Source of the DNA: Anaerocolumna xylanovorans DSM 12503
GTDB lineage: Bacteria > Bacillota > Clostridia > Lachnospirales > Lachnospiraceae
Direction: 5' to 3'
DNA: 64,000 nucleotides
NCBI RefSeq assembly: GCF_900143645.1
Contig: NZ_FRFD01000011.1
Coordinates: 186,001 to 250,000 of the forward strand
Below, piece by piece: positions 45,344 through 53,848 of this stretch (its first letter is position 1; every line of letters begins with the position of its first letter). The notes beneath the pieces are model-generated. The model was not told where the DNA came from. It ran no database searches and was given only the letters and a program-made list of their open reading frames with translations. The position numbers and the translations under genes are program-made.

Positions 45344-45766
45344 TTATTTCCTAGTACCGTTGGTGTTGGTATTAGTATTGGTATTGTTCTTGTTGTTGTC
45401 TAAAGCATTTTCCACATCATCAACTGCATTATTAACACCGTTCTTAACATCATTTCCTATGGTGTTATTCGTACCTTTGGTAGTACCTGTGGTACCATTA
45501 GTGGTTCCGTTAGTTGTACCATTGGTGGTTCCATTTATCTTTCCATTAGTCGTACCGTTTGTGGTTCCGTTTGTTGTACCATTTGTCACACCATTGTCAT
45601 AATTAGTATCCGTGTTGTTTGTTCCGGTATCATTATAATCTGTACCGATTTTGTTCTTATCGTCTGTTGTAGCTGAATTGTTCTTATCATTTGTCGTAGC
45701 ACATCCGGTAAATGTTAATAATGTGAGACAGCATATTGAACATAACAGGCATAAACTTTTTTTCAT
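45344..45766 (-). CDS. Low-complexity lipoprotein with NGTT repeats
   Basis: A 140-residue protein with a lipoprotein signal: a Cys-rich hydrophobic start, then the lipobox TFTGC with lipid-modified Cys22. Residues about 60-100 are a chain of TTNG units (about ten, with one KING interruption), then a helical part (NDVKNGVNNAVDDVENALDN) and a short NTNTNT run. The C-terminal helix resembles those of small YlaJ/YhcN-type spore lipoproteins only loosely. At DNA level the repeat is a 12-bp tandem array. Function is unknown. Confidence 0.8.
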   Translation of the reverse strand: MKKSLCLLCSICCLTLLTFTGCATTNDKNNSATTDDKNKIGTDYNDTGTNNTDTNYDNGVTNGTTNGTTNGTTNGKINGTTNGTTNGTTNGTTGTTKGTNNTIGNDVKNGVNNAVDDVENALDNNKNNTNTNTNTNGTRK

Positions 45767-45825
45767 AATAGTCCTCCTATAAATGATTTAATTTTACCTG
45801 TTTAGTATAACTCATTGCCCAGATA

Positions 45826-46614
45826 TTATTCCTGACCGGATGACTTAAACTCTGGCATATTACTGCGGAAACGAAGCGGAAGGTTATTTCTTTGAAGCTC
45901 TTTATTTTCCCGTTCTTTGATAGATATAGAAGAGAAAAAAGCCTTCCACATACTGCCAATGCTTTCTTCTTTTTCTGTTATTTTTTTAATTTTATCCGTA
46001 TCTAAGAATTCACCGCCTGTATAAAACCACTGCTTTGCCTTTTGATGAATAATTGCTGTATCTCTGTTCTCATCATAAATCACAAAGTTTTCCTGACTCA
46101 ATCTGTCACTAAAATGAGGTGCCAGTAGTCTTATGATATCATTCTTGGGAGCTATTTTACTGATTAGAATTCCCTCCTCCATCTCCTGAAAACGCAAAAA
46201 ACCTTTGAGATGATGGGCTTCATTGGATACATTCCGGTTCAGTTCAAAAATCTTCATAACATATTTATTATGGAGACAATCGATTACACCCTTTCCCATA
46301 GAAAATCCGACAATCAGAAAACGATAAATATCATCTCCCCTGGAAGCTTCACAGGAACAGGATGCACCACAGATAAGCTCGTATGCTTCATTTGATATCT
46401 TTTCGTAAACAGACCTTGCCACCTTCGAAATTTTCTCTTCTGAATTTTTGACATAGATATATTCTGTGAATAATTCCATATTCCCCTGGTCCTCACCGGC
46501 AAGGAGACGAATTTCATTATTAGCATGTCCATTCCTGTCACTCCAGGCATCATAAATCGCACTGAATATGCCTTCCAGGCTATTTTCACAAAAATAAACC
46601 TTTTTCATTGTCAT
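45826..46614 (-). CDS. TIGR03915-type DNA metabolism protein, partner of the radical SAM enzyme
   Basis: A 262-residue protein with the pattern of the family called probable DNA metabolism protein (TIGR03915): VYFCENSLEGIFSAIYDAW at the start and LHNKYVMKIFELNRNVSNEA, HHLKGFLRFQE in the middle. The family occurs with a TIGR03916 radical SAM enzyme, as here, and overlaps it by 4 nt (ATGA). A role in nucleic acid repair is inferred from the pairing. The upstream promoter has LexA boxes. Confidence 0.85.
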   Translation of the reverse strand: MTMKKVYFCENSLEGIFSAIYDAWSDRNGHANNEIRLLAGEDQGNMELFTEYIYVKNSEEKISKVARSVYEKISNEAYELICGASCSCEASRGDDIYRFLIVGFSMGKGVIDCLHNKYVMKIFELNRNVSNEAHHLKGFLRFQEMEEGILISKIAPKNDIIRLLAPHFSDRLSQENFVIYDENRDTAIIHQKAKQWFYTGGEFLDTDKIKKITEKEESIGSMWKAFFSSISIKERENKELQRNNLPLRFRSNMPEFKSSGQE

Positions 46615-48182
46615 ATGAAACTTCCTATCTGTGCATTGGCTGATGCAAATTTTACATCGTCGAATAATGATAACTGCTTATAGGCCGATGCAGCTTCCAT
46701 ATCAAAAGGCAGCTTTTCCTTCACTCTTAAAAGCATACTCGTGATATAATTTTCTTCTATTTTGACCGGGTACATCATTCTGCCGTTGCAGGTAATAAAG
46801 TAAATGGCACGTTTTAAAACAATTCCCATTTTCTTCAAGTCTTCAAAGGATAGAATTGCTGTTTTTCTGGCTTTTACAATTCGTTGTGCTGATTTAACTC
46901 CGATTCCCGGAACCCGGAGTAAGGTATAATAATCTGCCTTATTAACTTCTATAGGGAATTGTTCCAAATGTCCGATGGCCCAATTGCATTTAGGGTCCAT
47001 CAATATGTTAAAATTCGGTCTGTTCTCTGATAATAATTCCGTGGCCCTAAAGCCATAAAACCTAAGAAGCCAGTCTGCCTGATACAAACGATGTTCTCTA
47101 AGAAGAGGCGGTCCCTGGTTCAGTGCAGGAAGTGAGCTGTCTTCATTAATACTGATATAAGCCGAGTAAAATACTCTCTTTAAGTCAAACTTCTGGTACA
47201 GCGCTTCCGCTACCGATATAATCTGGTAGTCGCTCTCCGGTGTTGCACCGATAATCATCTGTGTACTCTGCCCGGCAGGTACAAACCCTCTATTGATACT
47301 CGGAGCTTTGATCATTCCAAAGGAAGTCTTCCTGCTGCTTGCTTCCGCTATCTCCTGCAAATCCTCTGCTATCAGAGTATTTGCCGTTCCTTGCCCTATT
47401 CTTACATTCCGTGCTGTCTCATGGGGTAATATCAAGCTGCCGGTATTCCCTCTGTCACCGGAAGCTTCCTGTTCAAGCTTAGTAAATCCCTGTTCTCTAT
47501 ACCCATCCTCTTCCATAAGCGGAATCCGGTTAAAAGCAGGTTTCCCTCTATTTTCCATTCTTCCAATCTGAATTTGCTTCATGGGCCGCAGAATATTCTT
47601 ACGGGTCTTATTGGGTGCAAGCTGTCGCAGGCTGTCTGCCGTAGGCAGCTCTAAATTCACGCTCATTCGGTCTGCATACCAGCCTGCCATCTCTACAAGA
47701 ACAGGGTCAGCTCCGGGAACAGCCTTACAATGAATATATCCGTTAAATTGATACTCCTCCCGAAGCATCCTTAAGGTCCTAAGCATCAATTCCATGGTAA
47801 AATCAGGGCTTTTAAGTACACCTGAACTTAAAAATAGCCCTTCAATGTAGTTTCTCCGGTAAAATTCTATCGTTAAGCCGCAGATTTCTTCCGGTGTAAA
47901 GGTAGCTCTAAGTACATCGTTAGAAGCTCTGTTCATACAGTATTTACAATCAAATATACATTCGTTAGTCAGCAGTATCTTAAGAAGGGAGATACACCTT
48001 CCATCCGCCGAAAAGGTATGGCATATGCCGCAAGCCAGAGAGTTTCCAATCCCGGAGTTACCAGTGCCGCTATTCGTTCTGTCCACACCGCTGGAGGTAC
48101 AGGCTACATCATATTTTGCAGCATCTGAAAGTACCTCCAGCTTTTTCTGTACCGTCATATTTTCCTGAATAACAATACTCAT
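46611..48182 (-). CDS. Putative DNA modification/repair radical SAM protein (TIGR03916-type)
   Basis: A 523-residue enzyme. The iron-sulfur motif CxxxCxxC is C75, C79 and C82 (TNECIFDCKYCMNRAS). The family mark FVPAGQSTQMIIGATPESD is in the middle, and a C-terminal helix-hairpin-helix (LLRVPGIGVKSAQRIVKAR) indicates DNA binding. It is longer than typical members: about 90 extra residues (around 205-300) precede FVPAGQS, and there is a Ser/Gly-rich insert at 32-49. ATG 48182 is preferred to the TTG at 48197, which overlaps the GGGAGG site. First gene of an apparently SOS-regulated operon. Confidence 0.9.
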   Translation of the reverse strand: MSIVIQENMTVQKKLEVLSDAAKYDVACTSSGVDRTNSGTGNSGIGNSLACGICHTFSADGRCISLLKILLTNECIFDCKYCMNRASNDVLRATFTPEEICGLTIEFYRRNYIEGLFLSSGVLKSPDFTMELMLRTLRMLREEYQFNGYIHCKAVPGADPVLVEMAGWYADRMSVNLELPTADSLRQLAPNKTRKNILRPMKQIQIGRMENRGKPAFNRIPLMEEDGYREQGFTKLEQEASGDRGNTGSLILPHETARNVRIGQGTANTLIAEDLQEIAEASSRKTSFGMIKAPSINRGFVPAGQSTQMIIGATPESDYQIISVAEALYQKFDLKRVFYSAYISINEDSSLPALNQGPPLLREHRLYQADWLLRFYGFRATELLSENRPNFNILMDPKCNWAIGHLEQFPIEVNKADYYTLLRVPGIGVKSAQRIVKARKTAILSFEDLKKMGIVLKRAIYFITCNGRMMYPVKIEENYITSMLLRVKEKLPFDMEAASAYKQLSLFDDVKFASANAQIGSFI

Positions 48183-48194
48183 GCCATCCTCCCG

Positions 48195-48263
48195 CAAACA
48201 TTTGTTTGTATTAGTATAGCATAGCGTTAGTAGATTTTCAAGATTTTTTCGAACAAATGTTCA
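48195..48263 (-). promoter_or_regulatory. Sigma-A promoter flanked by two LexA/DinR-like boxes
   Basis: Minus strand: -35 TTGAAA (48241-48236), 17-bp spacer, -10 TATACT (48218-48213). Upstream lies TGAACATTTGTTCG (48263-48250), 13 of 14 matching the Firmicute SOS consensus CGAACNNNNGTTCG except its first base. Downstream of the -10 lies CAAACAAATGTTTG (48208-48195), the same dyad with symmetric changes. The pair brackets the promoter of the radical SAM operon. Confidence 0.75.
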
Positions 48264-48267
48264 TTTT

Positions 48268-49434
48268 TTATTTTCTTTCCATCCTACTCTTATTAATTAC
48301 CAGGGATATACTGAAATATGCACCTGCAATTAATACATTTACACCCAGCATATACAGTATTTTATAAATCTCTGTCCATGTAAAGCTATTCAACATTCCA
48401 ACCTCAGTATTAATATTTTTAAGCCAATAAACTGGCGTAAACTCTGCAAAGCTAATCAAACTTTCCTTCTCTGTCCCAAGTATGTCCCCATTAAGAAATC
48501 CCATGACAACTGTAAAAAATATTATCAGAATACTATTTATTCCATGCTTCAAAGCCAGAGCCGATACCATATAGCACAGACCTAAAATACAAAGGGAATA
48601 TACAAAAAAGTTTATAAAATATATGAAAATATTCCACGTTAATCCTATTTCCGGATTCAATAAAAACATAAGAACCAACAGTAGACCATCGCAGAACAGA
48701 ACGAACACAAAATTTGATAAAAGCAGACGGAAGTCATTTTTAGCTGCTGATATAGGCGCGATTTCATGCCTTTTACGAATCCCGCTCTCACCAAAACAGC
48801 TGCGAATCCTCCCTATGGCAAAAAAGCATAAAAACACCAGTATATAAGATGCTTTCATCAGATAGCTCTGGGTATACGCATTATTCTGATATTCCCTATC
48901 TTTTTGTTCCAGATATACACCTATCTCGCCCTGCATATCCTTATCCAGCTTTTTTACAAGCTCTCCTGCTGTTATGTTCTTATTTTCATTAAGATAGGTC
49001 TGTGCCGTCTTAAGATACCCATCAACCATAAATTTTAAAGGTAAACTTTCACGTCTCCCTGTATCATCCAGACTGACAGCCGGCTGATGCGGCAATGTTT
49101 CGCTGTCCACACTTCCATTCATAAAATCCTTCTGATAAAATTGGGGGATTTCCAAAATATAATCATATTGGACACTGGATAAATAATCAAAATATGCATC
49201 AGGAGAGTCTGATATTACAAGTTCGCAGTATTTGCTTAAGTACCTCACAAGACTGCCAGTAAGCTCACTGCCCATGTCTCTGTTAATTACCAGTACTTCT
49301 GCCTTTATCCCGGACAAAGTACTGCCATCCGACTCTTTGTACAAAGAATACTTTATCGATATGATAAACAAAACCAGTAAGAGAACCGGTATTATGATGG
49401 AATTTCTTAAAAGCTTTCTATATACGTTCGTCAA
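48268..49434 (-). CDS. ABC-2 type transporter permease
   Basis: A 388-residue membrane protein: N-terminal helix (14-30, IIPVLLLVLFIISIKYSL), a large extracytoplasmic domain (about 35-200), and five to six C-terminal helices (from about 195, SYILVFLCFFAIGRIR; LLSNFVFVLFCDGLLLVLMF). This is the NatB/YhaP-like ABC2_membrane_3 layout. It is the third gene of an ABC operon, after another permease and the ATPase. The cargo is unknown. Confidence 0.85.
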   Translation of the reverse strand: MTNVYRKLLRNSIIIPVLLLVLFIISIKYSLYKESDGSTLSGIKAEVLVINRDMGSELTGSLVRYLSKYCELVISDSPDAYFDYLSSVQYDYILEIPQFYQKDFMNGSVDSETLPHQPAVSLDDTGRRESLPLKFMVDGYLKTAQTYLNENKNITAGELVKKLDKDMQGEIGVYLEQKDREYQNNAYTQSYLMKASYILVFLCFFAIGRIRSCFGESGIRKRHEIAPISAAKNDFRLLLSNFVFVLFCDGLLLVLMFLLNPEIGLTWNIFIYFINFFVYSLCILGLCYMVSALALKHGINSILIIFFTVVMGFLNGDILGTEKESLISFAEFTPVYWLKNINTEVGMLNSFTWTEIYKILYMLGVNVLIAGAYFSISLVINKSRMERK

Positions 49435-49486
49435 GGTCTTCTTTCCTTTCCGTAAATCCTCCCGTGCACATTAATTCCCACGAGTT

Positions 49487-50545
49487 TTACTCTTTCCGCC
49501 ATTTGTACCGCAGATATAAACAGATACCGGCTGCAAGAGTATATACAAACAGCAATAAACTATCTTTTAGGAATACAAACAGGCCATTTTGCAAGGCAAT
49601 GCAATAAAGCATTTCTGTAATAAGGGCAGGCGGATTTAAAAAGGTCAGGTATGGAAGCTTATCGGATATGAAATAGCGTGAAGCAGCCGGAGTGAAAAAA
49701 GCTGTTAAAAGCATTACAATCAACACACCATTCAACAATACATCTTTAACCTTCTGGTTTATCCTCTTTAAAGTACCAAAAAATGCTCCTGCCAATATGC
49801 TGCCAAGAGAGCCAGCCGCAACAGTTGCAAGATATAGTTCCTCTCTTAACTGAAGGTGCTTCCCTATGGTTTTTAACATAATGAAAGAAAAGATCAGAAT
49901 ACATCCGGTCTGTAAAATATATACACAAGCCAAATGGAAAAGGAGAAGCTTCTCCTTAGGAACAGGACTTAAGAGAAGCCTTTTACTAACCGCTGACTGA
50001 TTCGGGATCAATTCCTTCATTTCCTCAAAGCCCCATCTTGCCCCAAGAATACACAGCAGGGAGGTTATATATAAAAAGGCCAAACACTTTTTATCCGGTA
50101 AAGCAATAGGTTCTGTCATATTGACTATCAGTTTACTGTTGCTGTTTTGGCTGTCCATTCTTTGTATTTCACTGTCAATATACCCTTTGATGATTGCCTG
50201 CTTGCGCCCCATATCACTCATGTGAAGTTCGGGAACCTGGCTATAAACCAGATAAGCATCTATTTTCTTTTCCAGCAGAAGGGTCTGCATCTTTTCTTTG
50301 TCACCATAGACTATATGAAACTCTCCCTTGTTGAGAAAGGAATATGCCGCCATTTCTTTCTCATCCCTTACAATACCGAGCTCTATGTTTCCTTCTTCCC
50401 TTGCCGAAAGCAGGGCAGTCATCATAAAATTAATTATTCCCATTATCAGTAGGGGCAGTATTAACGAGAAAAAAAGGATTTTCTTTCTTCTGCACAAAAG
50501 TTTTATTCTATCTAAAAAAAGCTCCCAGTAATTCACTTTATTCAT
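49487..50545 (-). CDS. ABC-2 type transporter permease
   Basis: A 352-residue protein of the same layout: helix at about 22-45 (KILFFSLILPLLIMGIINFM), extracytoplasmic domain (about 50-145), and C-terminal helices (CLAFLYITSLLCILGARWGF; IVMLLTAFFTPAASRYF; PALITEMLYCIALQNGLFVF). It likely pairs with the permease at 48268 as a heterodimer. Its upstream gap holds a hairpin like the first half of family A repeats (GTTGAAAAAT...ATTTTTTCA). Confidence 0.85.
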   Translation of the reverse strand: MNKVNYWELFLDRIKLLCRRKKILFFSLILPLLIMGIINFMMTALLSAREEGNIELGIVRDEKEMAAYSFLNKGEFHIVYGDKEKMQTLLLEKKIDAYLVYSQVPELHMSDMGRKQAIIKGYIDSEIQRMDSQNSNSKLIVNMTEPIALPDKKCLAFLYITSLLCILGARWGFEEMKELIPNQSAVSKRLLLSPVPKEKLLLFHLACVYILQTGCILIFSFIMLKTIGKHLQLREELYLATVAAGSLGSILAGAFFGTLKRINQKVKDVLLNGVLIVMLLTAFFTPAASRYFISDKLPYLTFLNPPALITEMLYCIALQNGLFVFLKDSLLLFVYTLAAGICLYLRYKWRKE

Positions 50546-50596
50546 GATTTAGTCTTTTAACCTCTCTCGTGATTACGTAGTGAAAAAATTTATTTT

Positions 50597-51526
50597 TCAA
50601 CCTAACTCCTTACCGGTTATCTCCAGGTAAACATCATCAAGGGTAGGCATCTCTGTAATAATTCTGCCAAATGGGATCTTTCGCTCCTGCAGATAATCTA
50701 ATAATGTCATCAGATTATTTCTCCCCTTTTTGGCTTTCATAATTAATGTCCGGTTATCATACTCTGTTCCCGAGACATTGGGAAGCTGTGATATCTCTTT
50801 CATCTGCTCCTCTGACAGGGAATATACTTCTACGGATATCTTCTCCCCCAGGGAAATCATATTCTTTAATTCTTCCTTTGTTCCCTGGGCAATAGCTCTT
50901 CCTCTGTCCAGCATTGTAATTTCTGTCGAAAGCTGCTCTATCTCATCCATATTCTGGGATATATATAAAATAGTAGTTCCTCGATTTTTTAATTCCTGGA
51001 TAGAATCCATTATCTTCTTTCTGCTGTGGGGATCTGCCCCCTCTATTGGTTCATCCAATATCAGAAGCTTTGGTTTATGGACAATTCCGCAGGCAAAGCT
51101 AAGTCTTCTTAAAAGTCCGGGACTTAATTTTTTAGGATAAAGCTTAATAAAGTCCTCTAAACCCAGAAACTCTATCGTTTCTTTCGTAAATTCCTTTACC
51201 TTTTGCTTATCGCCCACGTAAAGACTGCAAAAATAAGATATATTCTCGTACAAAGTCAGCTCTTCAAAAACAGCTTCCTCTTCTAAAACCACACCAATAT
51301 CTTTTTTTAATTCATAAGAATCCCTGTCCATCTTCTTTCCCCATAAAAGGATGGAGCCCTTATCGTATTTCTTAAGGCCAAGAATACAGTCTAATAAGGT
51401 GGTTTTGCCGGAGCCGGCCGGCCCTAAGATGCCGTGGATCTGCCCTTCTTTTACCATCAAATTAAAGTAATCCAATGCAATTATTCTGTCATATCTCTTT
51501 ACCAGATTTTTAACTTCTATCACCAT
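50597..51526 (-). CDS. ABC transporter ATP-binding protein
   Basis: A 309-residue ATPase of the drug/antimicrobial export type. Walker A is GPAGSGKTTL at about 36-45, the signature LSPGLLRRLSFACG (variant of LSGGQ) at about 135, and Walker B LLILDEPIEGADPHSRK at about 155. The C-terminal extension is typical of NatA/CcmA-like proteins. ATG 51526 is used; the longer frame has no site. It is divergent from a two-component system, a layout common for peptide-antibiotic resistance modules. Confidence 0.9.
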   Translation of the reverse strand: MVIEVKNLVKRYDRIIALDYFNLMVKEGQIHGILGPAGSGKTTLLDCILGLKKYDKGSILLWGKKMDRDSYELKKDIGVVLEEEAVFEELTLYENISYFCSLYVGDKQKVKEFTKETIEFLGLEDFIKLYPKKLSPGLLRRLSFACGIVHKPKLLILDEPIEGADPHSRKKIMDSIQELKNRGTTILYISQNMDEIEQLSTEITMLDRGRAIAQGTKEELKNMISLGEKISVEVYSLSEEQMKEISQLPNVSGTEYDNRTLIMKAKKGRNNLMTLLDYLQERKIPFGRIITEMPTLDDVYLEITGKELG

Positions 51527-51557
51527 GAGAACACCCTGCCCGAAAAGTCTTTTTTCC

Positions 51558-51621
51558 ATTATACTTAAAGTAGCCTTCCTTCGCAATATGAATTGCTTTT
51601 TATTACCGCTTTTGTTATGAT
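51558..51621. promoter_or_regulatory. Divergent promoters between the ABC exporter and the two-component system
   Basis: Minus, ABC operon: TTGCGA (51586-51581), 17 bp, TATAAT (51563-51558). Plus, kinase gene: TTGCTT (51593-51598), 17 bp, TATGAT (51616-51621). The two -35 boxes lie 6 bp apart, so one bound regulator could affect both. Confidence 0.6.
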
Positions 51622-51662
51622 ATAGGAAAAATATTTGCTGTTAATGGAAGGAGGAAATTACT

Positions 51663-52757
51663 TTGCAATTTATTACTGATAAGATGATTCTTGGGACAGG
51701 CTGCCTGCTTTTATATCTTTTTTCCTATCCTTCTGACTATTCACCCGTGCAAATACTGCTGTTTGTCATATTGGCCTGTCTCTGTACTTATATTGAAAAC
51801 CCGCGTATCAAACTGGCCTTATTTTTATTGGCATTGGGGTTTTGCCAGTTCTGGCCTCCCTGCCTTCTTCTAATGCCATTGATATACTATGACATTGTAT
51901 ATGAAGTGTATGGAAATTTTGTTTTTCTGCTTCTAATTCCTTTATTTATGAACTTTACAGAATATAATATTAAGGCTATAGCTTCCCTTTTCCTGCTATT
52001 CATACTCTCCACCTTCATGAAGCATAAATCCTATCTGTATGAATCCATGAAGCTGGAATACAACGAACAGCGTGATACCTCAAAAGAGCTCTCTCTCCTC
52101 CAGGAGGAACGAAACCAAAGCCTTCTTGAAAATCAGGACTATGAAATCAATGTAGCCACTTTAAATGAAAGGAACCGTATTTCCAAGGAAATCCATGATA
52201 ATGTCGGCCATATCCTCTCCCGTGCCCTGTTACAGATTGGTGCCCTGCTTATGATAACCAAGGATGAAACAGAAAAAGAAGGATTAACTGACCTGAAAGT
52301 TTCCCTTTCCCAGGGAATGGACAGCATCCGAACGAGTATCCACAATATGTACGACGAATCCATTGATTTGTACACCTCCATAGAAGCTCTGACAAAAGAT
52401 TTTACCTTCTGTCCTGTAATCTTTGATTATGACATCCGTAATACTCCCGACATAAAGCTAAAGTATGCGCTTATTGCTATTACAAAGGAAGCGCTTTCCA
52501 ATGCCGTAAAGCACTCCGATGCTACAAAGATTCAAGTAAGCCTAAGAGAGCATCCCGCCATGTATCAGTTGATTATTTCCGACAATGGACATATAAGCGA
52601 AGAAAAGCGTATCAAGCTGAAAGCCCTGGATAAAAGCCAGAATTATTTTGATGGAATGGGATTGCAGAATATGATGGACCGGGTAAAGGGATTTCAGGGA
52701 ATTATGAATATATCAGCTGATAATGGCTTCAAAATCTTTATCAGCATACCAAAATAG
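51663..52757 (+). CDS. Sensor histidine kinase (NarL-type, HisKA_3)
   Basis: A 364-residue kinase. The first 120 residues hold about four to five membrane helices with no large outside loop, as in intramembrane sensors of cell-envelope stress; then a coiled coil (about 125-170), the dimerisation site with phospho-acceptor His178 (NRISKEIHDNVGHILSRALL), and an ATPase domain (ITKEALSNAVKHSDATKIQV; DGMGLQNMMDRV). The start is TTG 51663, with AAGGAGG 9 bp upstream and no better ATG. It likely phosphorylates the adjacent regulator. Confidence 0.9.
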   Translation: MQFITDKMILGTGCLLLYLFSYPSDYSPVQILLFVILACLCTYIENPRIKLALFLLALGFCQFWPPCLLLMPLIYYDIVYEVYGNFVFLLLIPLFMNFTEYNIKAIASLFLLFILSTFMKHKSYLYESMKLEYNEQRDTSKELSLLQEERNQSLLENQDYEINVATLNERNRISKEIHDNVGHILSRALLQIGALLMITKDETEKEGLTDLKVSLSQGMDSIRTSIHNMYDESIDLYTSIEALTKDFTFCPVIFDYDIRNTPDIKLKYALIAITKEALSNAVKHSDATKIQVSLREHPAMYQLIISDNGHISEEKRIKLKALDKSQNYFDGMGLQNMMDRVKGFQGIMNISADNGFKIFISIPK

Positions 52758-52788
52758 ACCAAATAAAGCTGCAGAAATGGAGATCTAT

Positions 52789-53412
52789 ATGAAAGTTCTT
52801 ATTATCGATGACGACAAACTTGTATGCTCTTCCTTAAAAATTATTCTTTCTTCTGATAAGGAGGTTACTGTATGCGGAAGCGGCAACAGCGGAGAAGACG
52901 CCATAAACCTCTATGAAGAAACCAACCCGGATATTCTTCTGATGGATATACGCATGGAGCCCATGTCAGGCCTTGCTGCCGGAGAAAAAATACTTCATCT
53001 TCATCCTGATGCAAAAATCCTTTATCTTACTACATTTCTGGATGATGATTACATCATAAAAGCTTTGAATATCGGAGCAAAGGGCTATATGCTAAAACAG
53101 GATTTCGAAAGTATCCTCTCTGCCCTCCATGCAGTTTATCAAGGACAGAATGTTTATGGAAATGAGATTATAACGAAGCTGCCCGTATTGTTACAACAGT
53201 CAAACAGCAGGGTGAATTACGAAAGCTACGGAATAACGGATAAGGAATATGAAATTATATGTAAAATAGCAGATGGTCTTTCAAACAAAGAGATTTCAGA
53301 ATTGTTATTTTTAAGTGAAGGTACCGTAAGAAACTATATCAGTCTGATTCTTGAGAAACTTTCCCTAAGGGACCGTACACAAATTGCTATTTTTTATTAT
53401 AAAAATTGCTGA
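52789..53412 (+). CDS. Response regulator, NarL/FixJ family
   Basis: A 207-residue protein: receiver domain (about 1-120) with acceptor Asp53 (PDILLMDIRMEPMSGLAAGE) and LuxR-type helix-turn-helix (about 140-205; ICKIADGLSNKEISELLF, LSEGTVRNYISLILEKLSL). ATG 52789 follows GGAG; the frame opening inside the kinase gene (52723) is rejected. Expected target: the divergent ABC exporter. Confidence 0.93.
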   Translation: MKVLIIDDDKLVCSSLKIILSSDKEVTVCGSGNSGEDAINLYEETNPDILLMDIRMEPMSGLAAGEKILHLHPDAKILYLTTFLDDDYIIKALNIGAKGYMLKQDFESILSALHAVYQGQNVYGNEIITKLPVLLQQSNSRVNYESYGITDKEYEIICKIADGLSNKEISELLFLSEGTVRNYISLILEKLSLRDRTQIAIFYYKNC

Positions 53413-53433
53413 TGAATAAATTAATCCTGCCAA

Positions 53434-53482
53434 AAGAAGCCCTGTAATTTTCCTTCATACGAAAATTACAGGGCTTCTTTTG
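53434..53482 (+). terminator. Intrinsic terminator after the response regulator gene
   Basis: Arms AGAAGCCCTGTAATTTTC and GAAAATTACAGGGCTTCT, perfect 18-bp stem with an eight-base loop, followed by TTTTGT on the plus strand; A-rich on the other side, so possibly bidirectional. Confidence 0.9.
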
Positions 53483-53524
53483 TCACTAAATTACTGTTAC
53501 AAAGCCAGAAAAACCAGGAGCTGC

Positions 53525-53836
53525 CTAAAAGAAAAGCCAGGATATCAAGGCAAATAATCCAAGAATAAGAATAGCGATGGGCATAAATACCAGAAAAGCT
53601 GCCAATGTTAATGCCGACATATCATGCTTTTCTATCTCCATTCCCTTCTTATTGTTCTTATGAGACTTATGCTTTTCTTTTATAGTATCCTCATCTGCAG
53701 TATTTTCTGCTTTTTGGTCTTCACTGAACTCATCCGGTGAATATGGTGCTGCATCATCTGGCTTCTCCAGTTCTTTGTCATTCTGCTCTTTCAGCCAGTT
53801 CATTGCTCTGTCATTTTTCTTTTGAAAAAACACCAT
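53525..53836 (-). CDS. Small single-pass membrane protein, last gene of the Opp operon
   Basis: A 103-residue protein: charged cytoplasmic part (residues 1-72, rich in Glu, Asp, Lys; SPDEFSEDQKAENTADED) and one or two C-terminal membrane segments (about 74-102, ALTLAAFLVFMPIAILILGL). It starts 12 bp after oppF with a strong AAGGAGGTG site, so it is co-transcribed. I do not recognise the family. A regulatory subunit of the importer is an inference from position only. Confidence 0.75.
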   Translation of the reverse strand: MVFFQKKNDRAMNWLKEQNDKELEKPDDAAPYSPDEFSEDQKAENTADEDTIKEKHKSHKNNKKGMEIEKHDMSALTLAAFLVFMPIAILILGLFALISWLFF

Positions 53837-53848
53837 TTCACCTCCTTT

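Noticed and set aside
45440..45600. Short tandem array as CRISPR
   Set aside because: The 12-bp repeats are coding (NGTT) with no spacers; it is a protein repeat.
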